From the NCBI GenBank assembly GCA_017643165.1, contig JAEPNY010000002.1:872979-936978 (forward strand): a stretch of DNA of 64,000 bases. Reading direction: 5' to 3'. The position numbers and the translations under genes are program-made. The stretch comes from Psychroserpens sp. Lineage in GTDB: Bacteria > Bacteroidota > Bacteroidia > Flavobacteriales > Flavobacteriaceae. Numbering within the stretch: position 1 is the stretch's first letter; the number at the start of each line of letters is the position of its first letter. Below the pieces are notes generated by a model. The model was not told the DNA's origin. It saw only the letters and a program-made list of their open reading frames with translations, and did not search any database. This document shows positions 26,110 to 35,960 of this stretch, piece by piece.

Positions 26110-26979
26110 ATGCGAAGTTCTTTTCTAGTTTTAAGTTTACTATGTTTATGCAGTTGCGATTACAACTCAAAAAAAACCAAGACAAACACGCCAAAAGTTG
26201 ATACCTTAACATTTAGGTCTAAAGGCTTCAATTCGCGTCATTTTATAAAACTAGCATCTAATAATACATTTGTCGACGAAGAACGTTGGGCTAGTTGTTT
26301 AGGTGGTGGAGGCGTTCAGAAAATATATGGCAAGTACGAATCATTAAATGGTAAACACACGTTTAGTCCGGATAGCGTCACACGGCTCGAATATATTGAA
26401 ATTGGCGAAGACAATACATTTACTGAAAAACATGCGTTTAAATACCATAAAGACTCAGTGATATTTGAAATGCCTAATATTTATCATTTGGTAGAATGGC
26501 AACAGGAGCACTACTTATTAGCTGAGAAAAATTTATTTACCGAATATGAAATAAAACATGATTTCATAAAATTTGCGAACTACGTTAACTCAGAATCACG
26601 AGGCTTTAAATTAGATGGACGGTTTTTAACCCATGAAACAAAAGAAAATGACAGCAGTCAATCTAACTTTAATCACGAACAAATACCGAAGCCATGGCAG
26701 AAGTACTTCTTAAAAGAACCGATAAGGGCGACCATAACTGATTTTAAAGCCTTAGGACGTGACGAGAAGGATAATGATGGTCGGTTATGGCTAATAGAAA
26801 TCAATAAAGGAACTGATCATTTGGTCTATGACGGTTTGTATTTTTCTGATGAAGAAGGGGTTATAGAAATTACGACAGATTCTATATTGCAAGATAAAAG
26901 TTATGGCGTCGTATATGTTTTTAATGATGAAAGTACAGACCATATTCTTGGATCTGAGTTAAAAACAAAATGGCAATAA
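26110..26979 (+). CDS. Hypothetical lipoprotein, two-domain
   Basis: 289 residues. The signal is short with lipobox CLCSCDYN. Residues about 30-140 form a small beta-rich domain (RFKSKGFNS region with GGGGVQKIYGKYE); residues about 195-280 form a second one (RATITDFKALGRDEKDNDGRLWL). No catalytic motif and no family recognised. Confidence 0.55.
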   Translation: MRSSFLVLSLLCLCSCDYNSKKTKTNTPKVDTLTFRSKGFNSRHFIKLASNNTFVDEERWASCLGGGGVQKIYGKYESLNGKHTFSPDSVTRLEYIEIGEDNTFTEKHAFKYHKDSVIFEMPNIYHLVEWQQEHYLLAEKNLFTEYEIKHDFIKFANYVNSESRGFKLDGRFLTHETKENDSSQSNFNHEQIPKPWQKYFLKEPIRATITDFKALGRDEKDNDGRLWLIEINKGTDHLVYDGLYFSDEEGVIEITTDSILQDKSYGVVYVFNDESTDHILGSELKTKWQ

Positions 26980-27139
26980 TAAGTATTCAACAAGCTTGCA
27001 CACCCAAGACTATTGCACTTTTATCTAAAAACTAAAATTTATCTATCTTTAAAATTGATATTTAAGGCATAGCCTATATAACCCGAATATGCACCAACTA
27101 TCAACGAGCGTTTCAGTAGCAAGTTGAAAAAATACTCAG

Positions 27140-27610
27140 ATGAAAAAATCACTACTCATAATATTTACAGCCATACTATTCTCATGTCATAGTCCAAATA
27201 AAACATCAATTCTGGGCGCCGAATTAGAATTCAAACCTGGAGAAAACAACAGTATTGAAAGCGTCTCTCCAAAACATTCAGATTACATGTTAGTTTTTGA
27301 AGATAATGGTGAGACTGGATACTTGTATGTTTTAGCAATCGATCATGCAGAAAACCCGATCGTCGATGCTATGCATGTATACAATGTGGATAGCATTTCA
27401 GATAAGACTATTAATTCTCATTACAGGATCGTATGGACGCAAGATGGAACAAAAGGCGCATTATTTATAAATGACTATTGTCACGCTTTAGTTGATTTCA
27501 CAGAACAAGGTGCATACAACAGAAATGGCTTCCCTCCTGCAGAAAAGAATGGTTGGGTAAAAAAGGGACATGACTGGGATGAATCAAAATTGAGTCTATT
27601 TAAGCTCTAA
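27140..27610 (+). CDS. Lipoprotein with DUF2251-like domain
   Basis: 156 residues with lipobox AILFSCHSP. YMLVFEDNGETGYLYVLAID and DAMHVYNVDSI, then GALFINDYCHALVDF, resemble DUF2251, usually a cytoplasmic stand-alone domain; here it is lipid-anchored. The function is unknown. The next gene starts 16 bp later. Confidence 0.6.
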   Translation: MKKSLLIIFTAILFSCHSPNKTSILGAELEFKPGENNSIESVSPKHSDYMLVFEDNGETGYLYVLAIDHAENPIVDAMHVYNVDSISDKTINSHYRIVWTQDGTKGALFINDYCHALVDFTEQGAYNRNGFPPAEKNGWVKKGHDWDESKLSLFKL

Positions 27611-27626
27611 TAAAAAGAACTTATTA

Positions 27627-28070
27627 ATGATAAGTATAGATTACGAACTTGAAGACGCTGGATGGGCAGTTGCTAAAATTGGTAATGGTTTATCAGAACG
27701 TACTATAATCGTTTCGTATTTGCATGATACACTCAAACAACTTGGTGAATCTGCAATCTATATTAAAGAAGCTAAGGCCAAACGTGTTGTGTTTATGGAT
27801 GAGCCTGGGGAGCATCATTTATTAATTTCTGTAGTTTCAGAGCATGAATTAGAGTTCGAACTGCGATGGTTTGATGACTGGACAGATTGGAATGCTATAG
27901 AAGATGAAAATTTTGAACTGGTTCTCTCGGGAAAAACCACAATTGTGAATTATGTAAATGAAGTTAGAAATGTATTGCTAAATATTTGGAGTGAATTTGG
28001 ACCAGAAACCTATAAGAAAAAATGGGTAAATCATGAATTTCCTGTTAACGAATTAGAAACACTAAAATAA
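27627..28070 (+). CDS. Hypothetical protein
   Basis: 147 residues, acidic, no signal peptide, rich in Trp/Asp in the middle (WFDDWTDWNAIEDENF). Not recognised. It sits in a tight run with the DUF2251-like lipoprotein and the VOC protein (gaps 16 and 8 bp), which suggests one transcript. Confidence 0.5.
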   Translation: MISIDYELEDAGWAVAKIGNGLSERTIIVSYLHDTLKQLGESAIYIKEAKAKRVVFMDEPGEHHLLISVVSEHELEFELRWFDDWTDWNAIEDENFELVLSGKTTIVNYVNEVRNVLLNIWSEFGPETYKKKWVNHEFPVNELETLK

Positions 28071-28078
28071 ATAACAAG

Positions 28079-28507
28079 ATGCAGATAACAACATTCCTCA
28101 CATTTGTTGGAGATCAGTGTGGAAAGGCGACAGAGGCCATAAAGTTTTACACCTCACTCTTTCCAAATTCAGAAATTAAAAACATCATTAACTACGCCGA
28201 AGGAGAACCAGGCGGCACTCCTGAGCTTATTAAGCATGGAACATTTACTTTAAATGGTATTGATTATATGGTTTCTGAAAGCAATTATAATCATGCCTGG
28301 TCCTTTTCACCTGGAGTTTCACTTTTTATAAGTGACAATTCAGAAACTTTAATCCAATCTCTTTTTGATAAGCTTTCTTCAAATGGTGGTCAAGTCATGG
28401 TGCCGCTCGATGATTATAAAGGTGAAGGCGATTACGGATTTGGTAAAAAATTTGGATGGTGTGCAGATAAATACGGGATTTCTTGGCAATTTTTACTTTC
28501 TGAGTAA
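28079..28507 (+). CDS. VOC superfamily / PhnB-like protein
   Basis: 142 residues. ITTFLTFVGDQCGKATEAIKFY, a central HGTFTLNGIDYMVSE and C-terminal FGWCADKYGISWQF are the hallmarks of the 3-demethylubiquinone-9 3-methyltransferase-like branch of the VOC fold. Cytoplasmic; the reaction is unknown. A GTG-start gene follows at 28568. Confidence 0.8.
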   Translation: MQITTFLTFVGDQCGKATEAIKFYTSLFPNSEIKNIINYAEGEPGGTPELIKHGTFTLNGIDYMVSESNYNHAWSFSPGVSLFISDNSETLIQSLFDKLSSNGGQVMVPLDDYKGEGDYGFGKKFGWCADKYGISWQFLLSE

Positions 28508-28567
28508 CGCAAGGAAATACCATTACAGAAACAATACTAAGCTCAAGTAATAAAAGAACAAAAATTC

Positions 28568-29149
28568 GTGAATTCCCTACTTTCCAAAATAAAAGACTGC
28601 CAGCTATGCTTACCTCATTTGAGTCACGGCGTTAATCCAGTAATTTCGGTTTCAGAAAAAAGTAGAATTATTATAATCGGACAGGCACCAGGAAGTGTTG
28701 TGCATCGCACAGGTATACCATGGGACGACAAAAGTGGTGATCGCTTAAGAAGTTGGTTAGGCGTTTCAAAGGAAGCCTTTTATAATGAAGATCTATTCGC
28801 CTTAATTCCTATGGCGTTTTGTTACCCAGGAAAAGGAAAAAGTGGTGATCTACCACCACGACCTGAGTGTGCACCGCAATGGCACGATCTCGTACTAAAT
28901 CAAATTGAGAAAAAGGAACTCATTATTTTGATTGGTACCTATGCACAGCAGTACTATTTAAAAAAATTAGTCAAGAAAAACCTCACGACTACTGTCAAGA
29001 ATTTTGCAGACTATCTTCCTAATTATTTACCACTTCCCCATCCTTCACCTAGAAATAATATATGGCTAAAAAAAAACGAATGGTTTGAAGCCGCTGTAAT
29101 TCCTGAGCTTAAAAACAGAATTAAAATGATTTGCGAACGAGAACTATAA
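28568..29149 (+). CDS. Uracil-DNA glycosylase superfamily protein
   Basis: 193 residues. The start is GTG 28568 and no ATG fits. The N-terminal CQLC pair is followed by IIIGQAPGSVVHRTGIPWDD, the first glycosylase motif in its GQAPG form, and a C-terminal LPLPHPSPRNN matches the HPSPRN motif around the catalytic-pocket His. Members of this branch are often annotated as UDG family without proven activity. A base-excision role is inferred. Confidence 0.8.
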   Translation: MNSLLSKIKDCQLCLPHLSHGVNPVISVSEKSRIIIIGQAPGSVVHRTGIPWDDKSGDRLRSWLGVSKEAFYNEDLFALIPMAFCYPGKGKSGDLPPRPECAPQWHDLVLNQIEKKELIILIGTYAQQYYLKKLVKKNLTTTVKNFADYLPNYLPLPHPSPRNNIWLKKNEWFEAAVIPELKNRIKMICEREL

Positions 29150-29261
29150 TCGCTTCACCTTCATAAATAAAGAATTCATAAAGAAATCCTAAATTAACCA
29201 GTAGCAGGCAATGTCAGCTACAATTCGTCGTTAGTGATTTTATTAACTAATATCAATCAAA

Positions 29262-30017
29262 ATGGCACTACAGGAAGAACTAAAAAAACAAGGCGATTAT
29301 TTATTTAAATTCAGAAGTTACTTACCACTAGCACTCTTAATAGTTGGAATATGGGTGAAGGTTTATCAAGAAGCGTTTAGCAATGGGGCAAATGAAACAA
29401 TTGTTGCTGAGATTTTAGAGGAACTAGGGATTTTAGTTGGAATTACAGGACTGATTATTCGCATTTGGACAGTTGGTTATACTCCAAAAAATACATCTGG
29501 AAGAAACACTAAAGATGGCCAATTGGCAGATACACTCAATACAACTGGGCTTTATTCAATCATTAGGAATCCGCTTTACTTAGGAAACTACTTGATGTGG
29601 GTTGCGATAGCGATGATCACAGGTAATATTTGGTTTGTGCTTTTATTTACGCTTGGGTTCTGGATTTACTACGAGCGCATTATTTATGCGGAAGAATCAT
29701 TTTTAAGAAAGAAATTTGGTTACAGCTATCTGGATTGGGCTTCAAAAACACCAGCCTTTTTACCTAAACACCTGAATTATATCAAACCAGAAATCGAATT
29801 CAGTTGGAAAAAAGTTCTTAAGAAGGAGAAAAATGGACTTTTTGCATTATTTCTTTTGTTCTGTCTTTTTGGACTTATAGGTGATATTGCAGAAGGCGAA
29901 TTCTCTTTAGTCGAAGAACGTTTGAGTATTTTTGGGGCAATACTTACAGGACTTATTTATCTCGTTTTAAAATATTTGAAAAAGCGCACATCAGTTCTAA
30001 ACGAACTTGGAAGATAA
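29262..30017 (+). CDS. Isoprenylcysteine carboxyl methyltransferase-like membrane protein
   Basis: 251 residues with about five transmembrane helices. GLYSIIRNPLYLGNYLMW and ERIIYAEESFLRKKFG form the C-terminal S-adenosylmethionine-binding region of the ICMT/phospholipid methyltransferase family. The substrate in bacteria of this group is unknown (lipid or small molecule). A C-terminal pair of extra helices (about 190-240) goes beyond the core. Confidence 0.75.
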   Translation: MALQEELKKQGDYLFKFRSYLPLALLIVGIWVKVYQEAFSNGANETIVAEILEELGILVGITGLIIRIWTVGYTPKNTSGRNTKDGQLADTLNTTGLYSIIRNPLYLGNYLMWVAIAMITGNIWFVLLFTLGFWIYYERIIYAEESFLRKKFGYSYLDWASKTPAFLPKHLNYIKPEIEFSWKKVLKKEKNGLFALFLLFCLFGLIGDIAEGEFSLVEERLSIFGAILTGLIYLVLKYLKKRTSVLNELGR

Positions 30018-30124
30018 ATCATAGAATAGTTTTACATTTATCTAGACATTCTTAACAACATCATTCAAACACTTAAGCCATTAAGAACAAAATCGCAATA
30101 TTTAATAAAGTACCTTTACTTTCT

Positions 30125-30805
30125 ATGTTTTTGTTCTTATCCTCTTGTGGTATTTTCAAAACACATCATAAGGATAAACTCATAGCCTTCGAAAACAATA
30201 AGATTCCTGAAAATACTTTGAAGCTCAACGGCTATTATTTTGCTGAATTAGAATTCGATTATAAAAATTATTCCCATCCTTTTATAGATGAATACATTGA
30301 AACCACAGGAATATCTAAAATCAAATATCTATCAGTATTCTTTTTTTATGAAGACGGCTATGTAGTACATGTTAACGGAATTGATGGTCTATCGCGCTTT
30401 TATTGTGCTGAAAAAGAAACCTATGATAACACCTATGAAAGTGCTCATGAAACTATTGAATTAATGCTGCAATCGCAATATGCACCAGATAAAAGAACAA
30501 AGAGGATCTGCGGTTTTCAACCTAACGATATTGGCAATAAGGGCCTCGTGAAAATTGAAAATGATAAGATTAAAATTCAGACTTATAAAATAGAACCCCA
30601 ATCAACACCTGGAGCAGGCAATTCGGCTTATCTCTATGAACTTAATGGCACAATTACATCCGATTCCACTTTTGTGATATCAAGCGAAACCAAGTATCGA
30701 ACTGATGACATAAATGCTGAAAACTCCTTGTTTAAATTTAGACCAACAAACACGAAACCAGCCGTAGATAATTACTTTAAAATGAATGTCAAGCGATTTA
30801 ACTAA
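30125..30805 (+). CDS. Hypothetical lipoprotein, signal apparently cut short
   Basis: 226 residues from ATG 30125, whose signal would be only MFLFLSSCG. The same frame is open back to a TAA at 30074, and the codons from 30080 (ATT) read I-K-N-K-I-A-I-F-N-K-V-P-L-L-S ahead of it, which makes a normal lipoprotein signal. The true start is therefore probably ATT 30080, or a neighbouring non-ATG codon. The mature protein is beta-rich with no known motif. Confidence 0.55.
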   Translation: MFLFLSSCGIFKTHHKDKLIAFENNKIPENTLKLNGYYFAELEFDYKNYSHPFIDEYIETTGISKIKYLSVFFFYEDGYVVHVNGIDGLSRFYCAEKETYDNTYESAHETIELMLQSQYAPDKRTKRICGFQPNDIGNKGLVKIENDKIKIQTYKIEPQSTPGAGNSAYLYELNGTITSDSTFVISSETKYRTDDINAENSLFKFRPTNTKPAVDNYFKMNVKRFN

Positions 30806-30842
30806 TTCCCTACTCTAGTCTTCACAACTGACTTATAATAAA

Positions 30843-31247
30843 ATGCTTAACTTTAAGGATGTTGTATTGCAGTTAAGCATGAGTCATTTTAAATCCTTAA
30901 TTAAAACCTTACTAGCATTCCTAGTTCTAATAAACCTGAACTTGGCATTAGATGTTATTTTAAGTCAAGAAACTAAGATAACATCCTATAACGTTGAACT
31001 AATTGTAAATGATAAACAAAAGGATAATGACGTCATCACTATTAGTGCTTTTCAACACGTGGCGTTAACCGAATCGTTACTTCCCTTTTATAACAACACA
31101 TCAGGATTTGAATTTCAAATTCGACATGAGAATGTATTAGAGAAGCTAACCTTCAACCATCAAGAGATTATCGCTTACGAGCTCAAATCTAAACGCTTAG
31201 CCATTGAACTCACTGAAATCATAAATCAAAGCTCACATAGTAGTTAA
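30843..31247 (+). CDS. Hypothetical membrane-anchored small protein
   Basis: 134 residues. One hydrophobic segment (LIKTLLAFLVLINLNLAL) lies near the N-terminus, and an internal ATG at 30879 (MSHFKSL) is an equally good start. The rest is a short soluble domain with no recognised motif. It lies between the lipoprotein gene and a decayed gene. Confidence 0.4.
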   Translation: MLNFKDVVLQLSMSHFKSLIKTLLAFLVLINLNLALDVILSQETKITSYNVELIVNDKQKDNDVITISAFQHVALTESLLPFYNNTSGFEFQIRHENVLEKLTFNHQEIIAYELKSKRLAIELTEIINQSSHSS

Positions 31248-31344
31248 TAGTACTGATTTAAAATCGGGAAAAATTAAAAGCTCAATTGCAATGATACACC
31301 ATCATTGGATTTGAGAATTATTAATTATATACTATTACTATTCA

Positions 31345-31837
31345 ATGAGAATTAAAAAATTTATCCGTTTTTTGATTCTTCTGATTTTCATCATTATTGC
31401 TTGTATCGTCCCATTTCCTATGAAAACATATAGAAAAGATAATCTACCTTCATATGAAATCGAGCAACTAGATAAAACAGAAGAACATAAAAATAAAGAA
31501 GACGATTATCAGGCGTTTTCTTAAGACTAAAAAACATCGAAAAACAAGATTACTATAGCTTACACCTCGCCTATTAGCGCGTGCAGAAGATAGGCTGGCC
31601 ACAGACCGTGGAGCACTTCAAATTTATGGTGGTCAAATAAAATATTATCCCGAAACTCAAAGTTTTAACGTTTGGCCAATCTTGGATCCTGAAAATGTTG
31701 ATCAAAGACGAGAAGAAATTGGACTTCCACCTATGGCTGATTTTTTAAGCAACTTAAGAAATCCGATTCCATGGGATGTAGATGAACAAATAAAAAGAAC
31801 AGAAGCTTTTATCAAGGCTAAGGAAGTCACTAATTAG
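31345..31837 (+). pseudogene. Frameshifted DUF6624-like gene
   Basis: An ATG at 31345 opens a membrane-anchored N-terminus (LILLIFIIIACIV) that stops after 56 codons. The coding sense continues in other frames: about 31514-31575 reads KNIEKQDYYSLHLAY, then from about 31572 the third frame reads EDRLATDRGALQIYGGQ and DPENVDQRREEIGLPPMADF to TAG 31835. HLAYLxDR..., QIYGGQ and DPENVDxRRxEIGLPP are the conserved core of DUF6624. Two frame breaks are needed, so the gene is broken. This explains most of the 750-bp gap between 31247 and 31999. Confidence 0.7.
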
Positions 31838-31998
31838 TGAGCATAATTTCTAGACAATTGAATGTTATTTATCATTTTATAATTTGTAGATATTTATGCA
31901 TCAGCAACTTACCATTTATTCAATTTTAATTTTTCTTTAACTTTTTAAACTGTAACAATCAAAAATAAAATAGGTCTTAAGTATAAACCTAACTTGTT

Positions 31999-34503
31999 TT
32001 GAATCATCAATTAAAAATCATTCTGGCGGTAATTTGCCTATGCAATTTATCGTTTGCTCAAGAATTACCCAAAACAGAAACCGTAGACGGTTTCGAAAAA
32101 AAAGTCCTAGAAATCAATAAAGTTGCAAAAGCGCCAAAAATAGATGGTGTTTTAAACGATGTCGCTTGGCAAAATGCAACAATAGCAACAAACTTCACAG
32201 AGCGTCGTCCTGAAAATGGCGCGAAAGTACCAGATAGTATTCGTACCGAAGTCAAAGTCGTGTATACAGACAGAGGCGTATACTTTGGTGCTAAAATGTA
32301 TGATCCTGATCCAGAATCCATTCCTCGAGAACTTACAGAACGTGATAACATTGGTAACACCGATTTCTTCTTTGTGATCCTGAATGGGTATAACGATGGA
32401 CAACAAGCACTTTACTTTATTGTAACAGCCTCAGGTGTTCAATATGATGCCTTAGCAACAAATAATAATGAAGACTCCTCATACAATGGAATTTGGGATA
32501 GTGCGGTTAAGATTACAGATGATGGATGGGTTGCTGAGATGATGATCCCATATAGAGAACTGCGCTTTCCGGATAAAGAAGTTCAACAATGGGACGTACA
32601 ATTTGAGCGTGAGTATCGCAAAGATCGTAAGCGACTGTGTTGGAATTTTGTCGATAACAGTAGAGGATCATTTTTACAACAAACAGGAATTTTAAGAGGT
32701 ATTAAGGATATTGATCCTCCAGTAAGACTAAACTTCTTCCCTTTTTTAGGTTATGAATATGCCACTATAGGTGGCGAAAATGAAGGTACCATTTTCGGTG
32801 GAATGGATGTGAAATATGGGATCAACGACGCCTTTACTTTGGACGTGACACTAATTCCAGATTTTGGTCAAATTGCCTTTGATAATGTAGTGCTCAACTT
32901 AGGGCCATTCGAACAGCAATTCAACGAGCGAAGGCCCTTTTTTACAGAAGGCACCGAACTATTCTCTAAAGGAAATTTATTCTTCTCAAGACGAATTGGT
33001 GGTTCACCAACTCAAGGATTTAGTTTAGCCGATAATGAGATTGTGGATGATAATCCTGGAGAAATTGATCTGATTAATGCGGTTAAAGTTAGTGGACGTA
33101 CTAACAAAGGTTTGGGAATTGGTATTTTGAACGCCGTGACCAAAAAGACTGTTGTGACAATCAAAGATACCATTTCAAGTACCAGACGTGAAGCGGTTAT
33201 TGAGCCTTTAGCCAACTACAACATTTTAGTTTTAGATCAGCGTTTAAAAAACAACTCATCTATATCTCTTGTAAACACCAATGTACTGCGCAGTGGAAGC
33301 GGTCGCGACGCCAACGTTACAGGACTCTACGGAAGTTTTAATAACGAAGATAACACCTATAATATTTGGGGGAATTTAGAAGCAAGTTGGGTGATGACAG
33401 ACGAGACGATGTTTGGAAATGAAATTAGAGCTGGAGTCTCTGATATAGCAGGTAAACATCGTACGCAATTTAGTACACAACTTCGTACAAAAGATTATAA
33501 TATTGATGATCTGGGATTTACAGGTCGCAATAATTTTCATGAATATTATGGCTATTATGGCTATCGTTATTTACAGCCAAAAGGCAATCTAAATAACATG
33601 TTCTTGAATTTTAATTTAAATTTCAGACGCCGACTACAACCTGATCTGTTTAGAGAATTGAATTTCAACTTCAATTCAAGTTTTACGACGAAGAACTTTT
33701 TCTCATTTGGTGGTGGATATGAAACAAATTTTGGAGGCTTAAATGATATTTACGAACCGCGAACTGAAAACGCATATTTGAGTATTCCAGGATTTCAGGA
33801 TGTTTGGATTTGGTTTGACACCGACTTCAGAAAAAAATATGCATTGGGCTTTAATGCAGATTGGTATAAGTATAATGAAGGCGGACGATATGATCTCTAC
33901 CTCAACATGTTTAATAGATACCGATTCTCTGATAAATTTACCATTAGCATGAATACCAATTTCTCTATGTTCGGAAATCAACGTGGTTTTGCAGATCGAC
34001 AAGATGGTCTTCCAATAATTGGTAACAGAGATCGCTGGGATCTTACAAACCGATTTGAAAGCCAGTATTCTATCAATGATCGTATGATATGTAGTCTAGT
34101 TTTTAGACACTCCTATTCCAACGTTGAATATTCAGAATATAGTAATCTGCTACCCAATGGTGATTTAATTTTGGCCAACGATTACACAGGAAATCGAGAT
34201 ACTACCTTTAATACCTGGAATATCGATCTACGTTATTCCTGGTGGATAAACCGAGGAAGTCAGCTCACCTTATTATATCGTAATTCAACATCCAATTTCG
34301 AAAATGAGGCTAATCTAAGTTTCTTCACCGAAAACTTTAATCGCTTGTTTGATCAACCAATGCTACATCAGTTTTCTGTTCGATTAGATTACTTTATCGA
34401 TTACAATGACGTCAAACGTTTGTTTAAAGGAAAAAAGCAAGAATCCTTGCAAACTGCACCTATTCGTGATTCTAATACAGGTAAAATGGCTCAGATCTAT
34501 TAG
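31999..34503 (+). CDS. DUF5916 outer-membrane protein with CBM9-like N-terminal domain
   Basis: 834 residues. The start is TTG 31999: a stop lies two codons upstream and this start alone gives a full signal peptide (LAVICLCNLSFAQE). Residues about 35-240 form a carbohydrate-binding-module-9-like domain (KAPKIDGVLNDVAWQNA). The remainder is the DUF5916 beta-barrel region with many amphipathic strands (RRPFFTEGTELFSKGNLFFSRRIG). It is an outer-membrane protein of unknown transport or binding role, common in Bacteroidota. Confidence 0.85.
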   Translation: MNHQLKIILAVICLCNLSFAQELPKTETVDGFEKKVLEINKVAKAPKIDGVLNDVAWQNATIATNFTERRPENGAKVPDSIRTEVKVVYTDRGVYFGAKMYDPDPESIPRELTERDNIGNTDFFFVILNGYNDGQQALYFIVTASGVQYDALATNNNEDSSYNGIWDSAVKITDDGWVAEMMIPYRELRFPDKEVQQWDVQFEREYRKDRKRLCWNFVDNSRGSFLQQTGILRGIKDIDPPVRLNFFPFLGYEYATIGGENEGTIFGGMDVKYGINDAFTLDVTLIPDFGQIAFDNVVLNLGPFEQQFNERRPFFTEGTELFSKGNLFFSRRIGGSPTQGFSLADNEIVDDNPGEIDLINAVKVSGRTNKGLGIGILNAVTKKTVVTIKDTISSTRREAVIEPLANYNILVLDQRLKNNSSISLVNTNVLRSGSGRDANVTGLYGSFNNEDNTYNIWGNLEASWVMTDETMFGNEIRAGVSDIAGKHRTQFSTQLRTKDYNIDDLGFTGRNNFHEYYGYYGYRYLQPKGNLNNMFLNFNLNFRRRLQPDLFRELNFNFNSSFTTKNFFSFGGGYETNFGGLNDIYEPRTENAYLSIPGFQDVWIWFDTDFRKKYALGFNADWYKYNEGGRYDLYLNMFNRYRFSDKFTISMNTNFSMFGNQRGFADRQDGLPIIGNRDRWDLTNRFESQYSINDRMICSLVFRHSYSNVEYSEYSNLLPNGDLILANDYTGNRDTTFNTWNIDLRYSWWINRGSQLTLLYRNSTSNFENEANLSFFTENFNRLFDQPMLHQFSVRLDYFIDYNDVKRLFKGKKQESLQTAPIRDSNTGKMAQIY

Positions 34504-34621
34504 ATTTTATAGCGCACTTTAATTTTAATTCCTAACTTTAAGTTTGCAATACAACCTAAGGGATGACCTTATGGCTTGAATTGTGACAACTCTTAACGAC
34601 ATCAAGTCAAAATCAATTAAA

Positions 34622-34996
34622 ATGAAAGTTACAACAGAAAAAGATGAGAAGGTCGGTAATATGATATTTGCCAGTATCTATCCTTTGTATTGGAATAGAC
34701 TAGAAAAAAACGGTAGAACAAAAGAAGAGTTCCATCAGGTACTCGAATGGTTCACAGGATATGATGAAAATCAACTACAAGCATTAATTGATGAGAAAGT
34801 CACATTCAGAACTTTTTTTGAAAATGCTAAGATCCATCCTAATGCTCATATGATCAAAGGCGTCGTTTGTGGTTACCGCATAGAAGAAATCGAGGACGAA
34901 TTTGTAGTCTATAAAGAATGTAGACGCATGGAAAAATTAATAGACGAATTGGCTAAAGGTCGTAAAATGGAGAAAATTTTACGCGAAGAAAAGTAA
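34622..34996 (+). CDS. DUF2200 family protein
   Basis: 124 residues from ATG 34622. A GTG at 34583 adds 13 residues not found in the family, whose members begin MKVTT-like. FASIYPLYWNRLEKNGRTKEEFHQVLEWFTGY and KIHPNAHMIKGVVCGYR are the family signature. Small cytoplasmic protein of unknown function. Confidence 0.85.
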   Translation: MKVTTEKDEKVGNMIFASIYPLYWNRLEKNGRTKEEFHQVLEWFTGYDENQLQALIDEKVTFRTFFENAKIHPNAHMIKGVVCGYRIEEIEDEFVVYKECRRMEKLIDELAKGRKMEKILREEK

Positions 34997-35059
34997 TTCC
35001 ACGTATTTTGGCACTATCTATAAATATAATAGTCAACTATTAATGCCTCAATCTCAACT

Positions 35060-35899
35060 ATGAAAAAAACCCACTTAATTTCATTCATACTACTATTAGC
35101 GATATCTCGTGGTTTTTCACAAATTCCTGTTGAGACGTATCGTAAAGAAATTCAGGAATTATCGTCGAAAAAAGAAATAAATACCTACTGGAATAAGCTT
35201 ACTAAAATCGATCAGGAGGTTTTAGTGAATGCTACCGATTTAAAAACGGCGGATAGTATTTCTATTTCGAATATGATTCGAACCGTTTTAGTATTTGAAA
35301 TCCATGGTATGGAAGCTTACAATCCTAATGGTGTTTTACCAATTCTAAACCTTGCTCACAATTACATTGGTAAAAGCCAGTTAGCTTACTGGCCAATACT
35401 TGTAAAATGTGCAAAACTTGGTGGTGCAATAGAAAGTTTTGGCGGTAAATATCCTGCTTATCAACTCGAAAGTGTGTCTCTTACGTTTTATAATTATTCC
35501 TTGTTTAATCAAGAACCTAAATATCCGAAGCTCATTGAGCGTCTGCAAGATATAAAGACCGATAACACGATAGACGCCCTACTCAATGCATTAGAACATC
35601 AAAACAAACTTCGCGCTTTAAATGAGGTTTCTGTTTTGAATGAATGGTATTTACAATCTGCAACAGACCGCATTGATGAGAAGACATTTTCTTTTGTTAT
35701 CATGTCTGATAATAATGTATATACCAAGAGTTACCGACGCATTCAAAAACTTGAACTAGTAGATTCTAATTCTGAAGCGAAAATTTATAAAGTTGAAAAT
35801 GGGCCATTTGGATGGAAATATGTTTACGGAAACGATGGCAGTTTACGATTGATTGATGACGCAGATAACATCCTAATCCAATACACATTAGCAAATTAA
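35060..35899 (+). CDS. Hypothetical secreted protein
   Basis: 279 residues with a Sec signal (AISRGFSQI). The first two thirds are helical; the C-terminal 70 residues (FSFVIMSDNNVYTKSYRR to LIDDADNILIQYTLAN) are beta-rich and look like a separate small domain. Not recognised. It is preceded and followed by unrelated monocistronic-looking genes. Confidence 0.55.
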   Translation: MKKTHLISFILLLAISRGFSQIPVETYRKEIQELSSKKEINTYWNKLTKIDQEVLVNATDLKTADSISISNMIRTVLVFEIHGMEAYNPNGVLPILNLAHNYIGKSQLAYWPILVKCAKLGGAIESFGGKYPAYQLESVSLTFYNYSLFNQEPKYPKLIERLQDIKTDNTIDALLNALEHQNKLRALNEVSVLNEWYLQSATDRIDEKTFSFVIMSDNNVYTKSYRRIQKLELVDSNSEAKIYKVENGPFGWKYVYGNDGSLRLIDDADNILIQYTLAN

Positions 35900-35960
35900 A
35901 CTGTGGCCCTTAAAAGCTGTAAATTTAGTTCCCTTTAACTTCAAATTATAAACACATACA

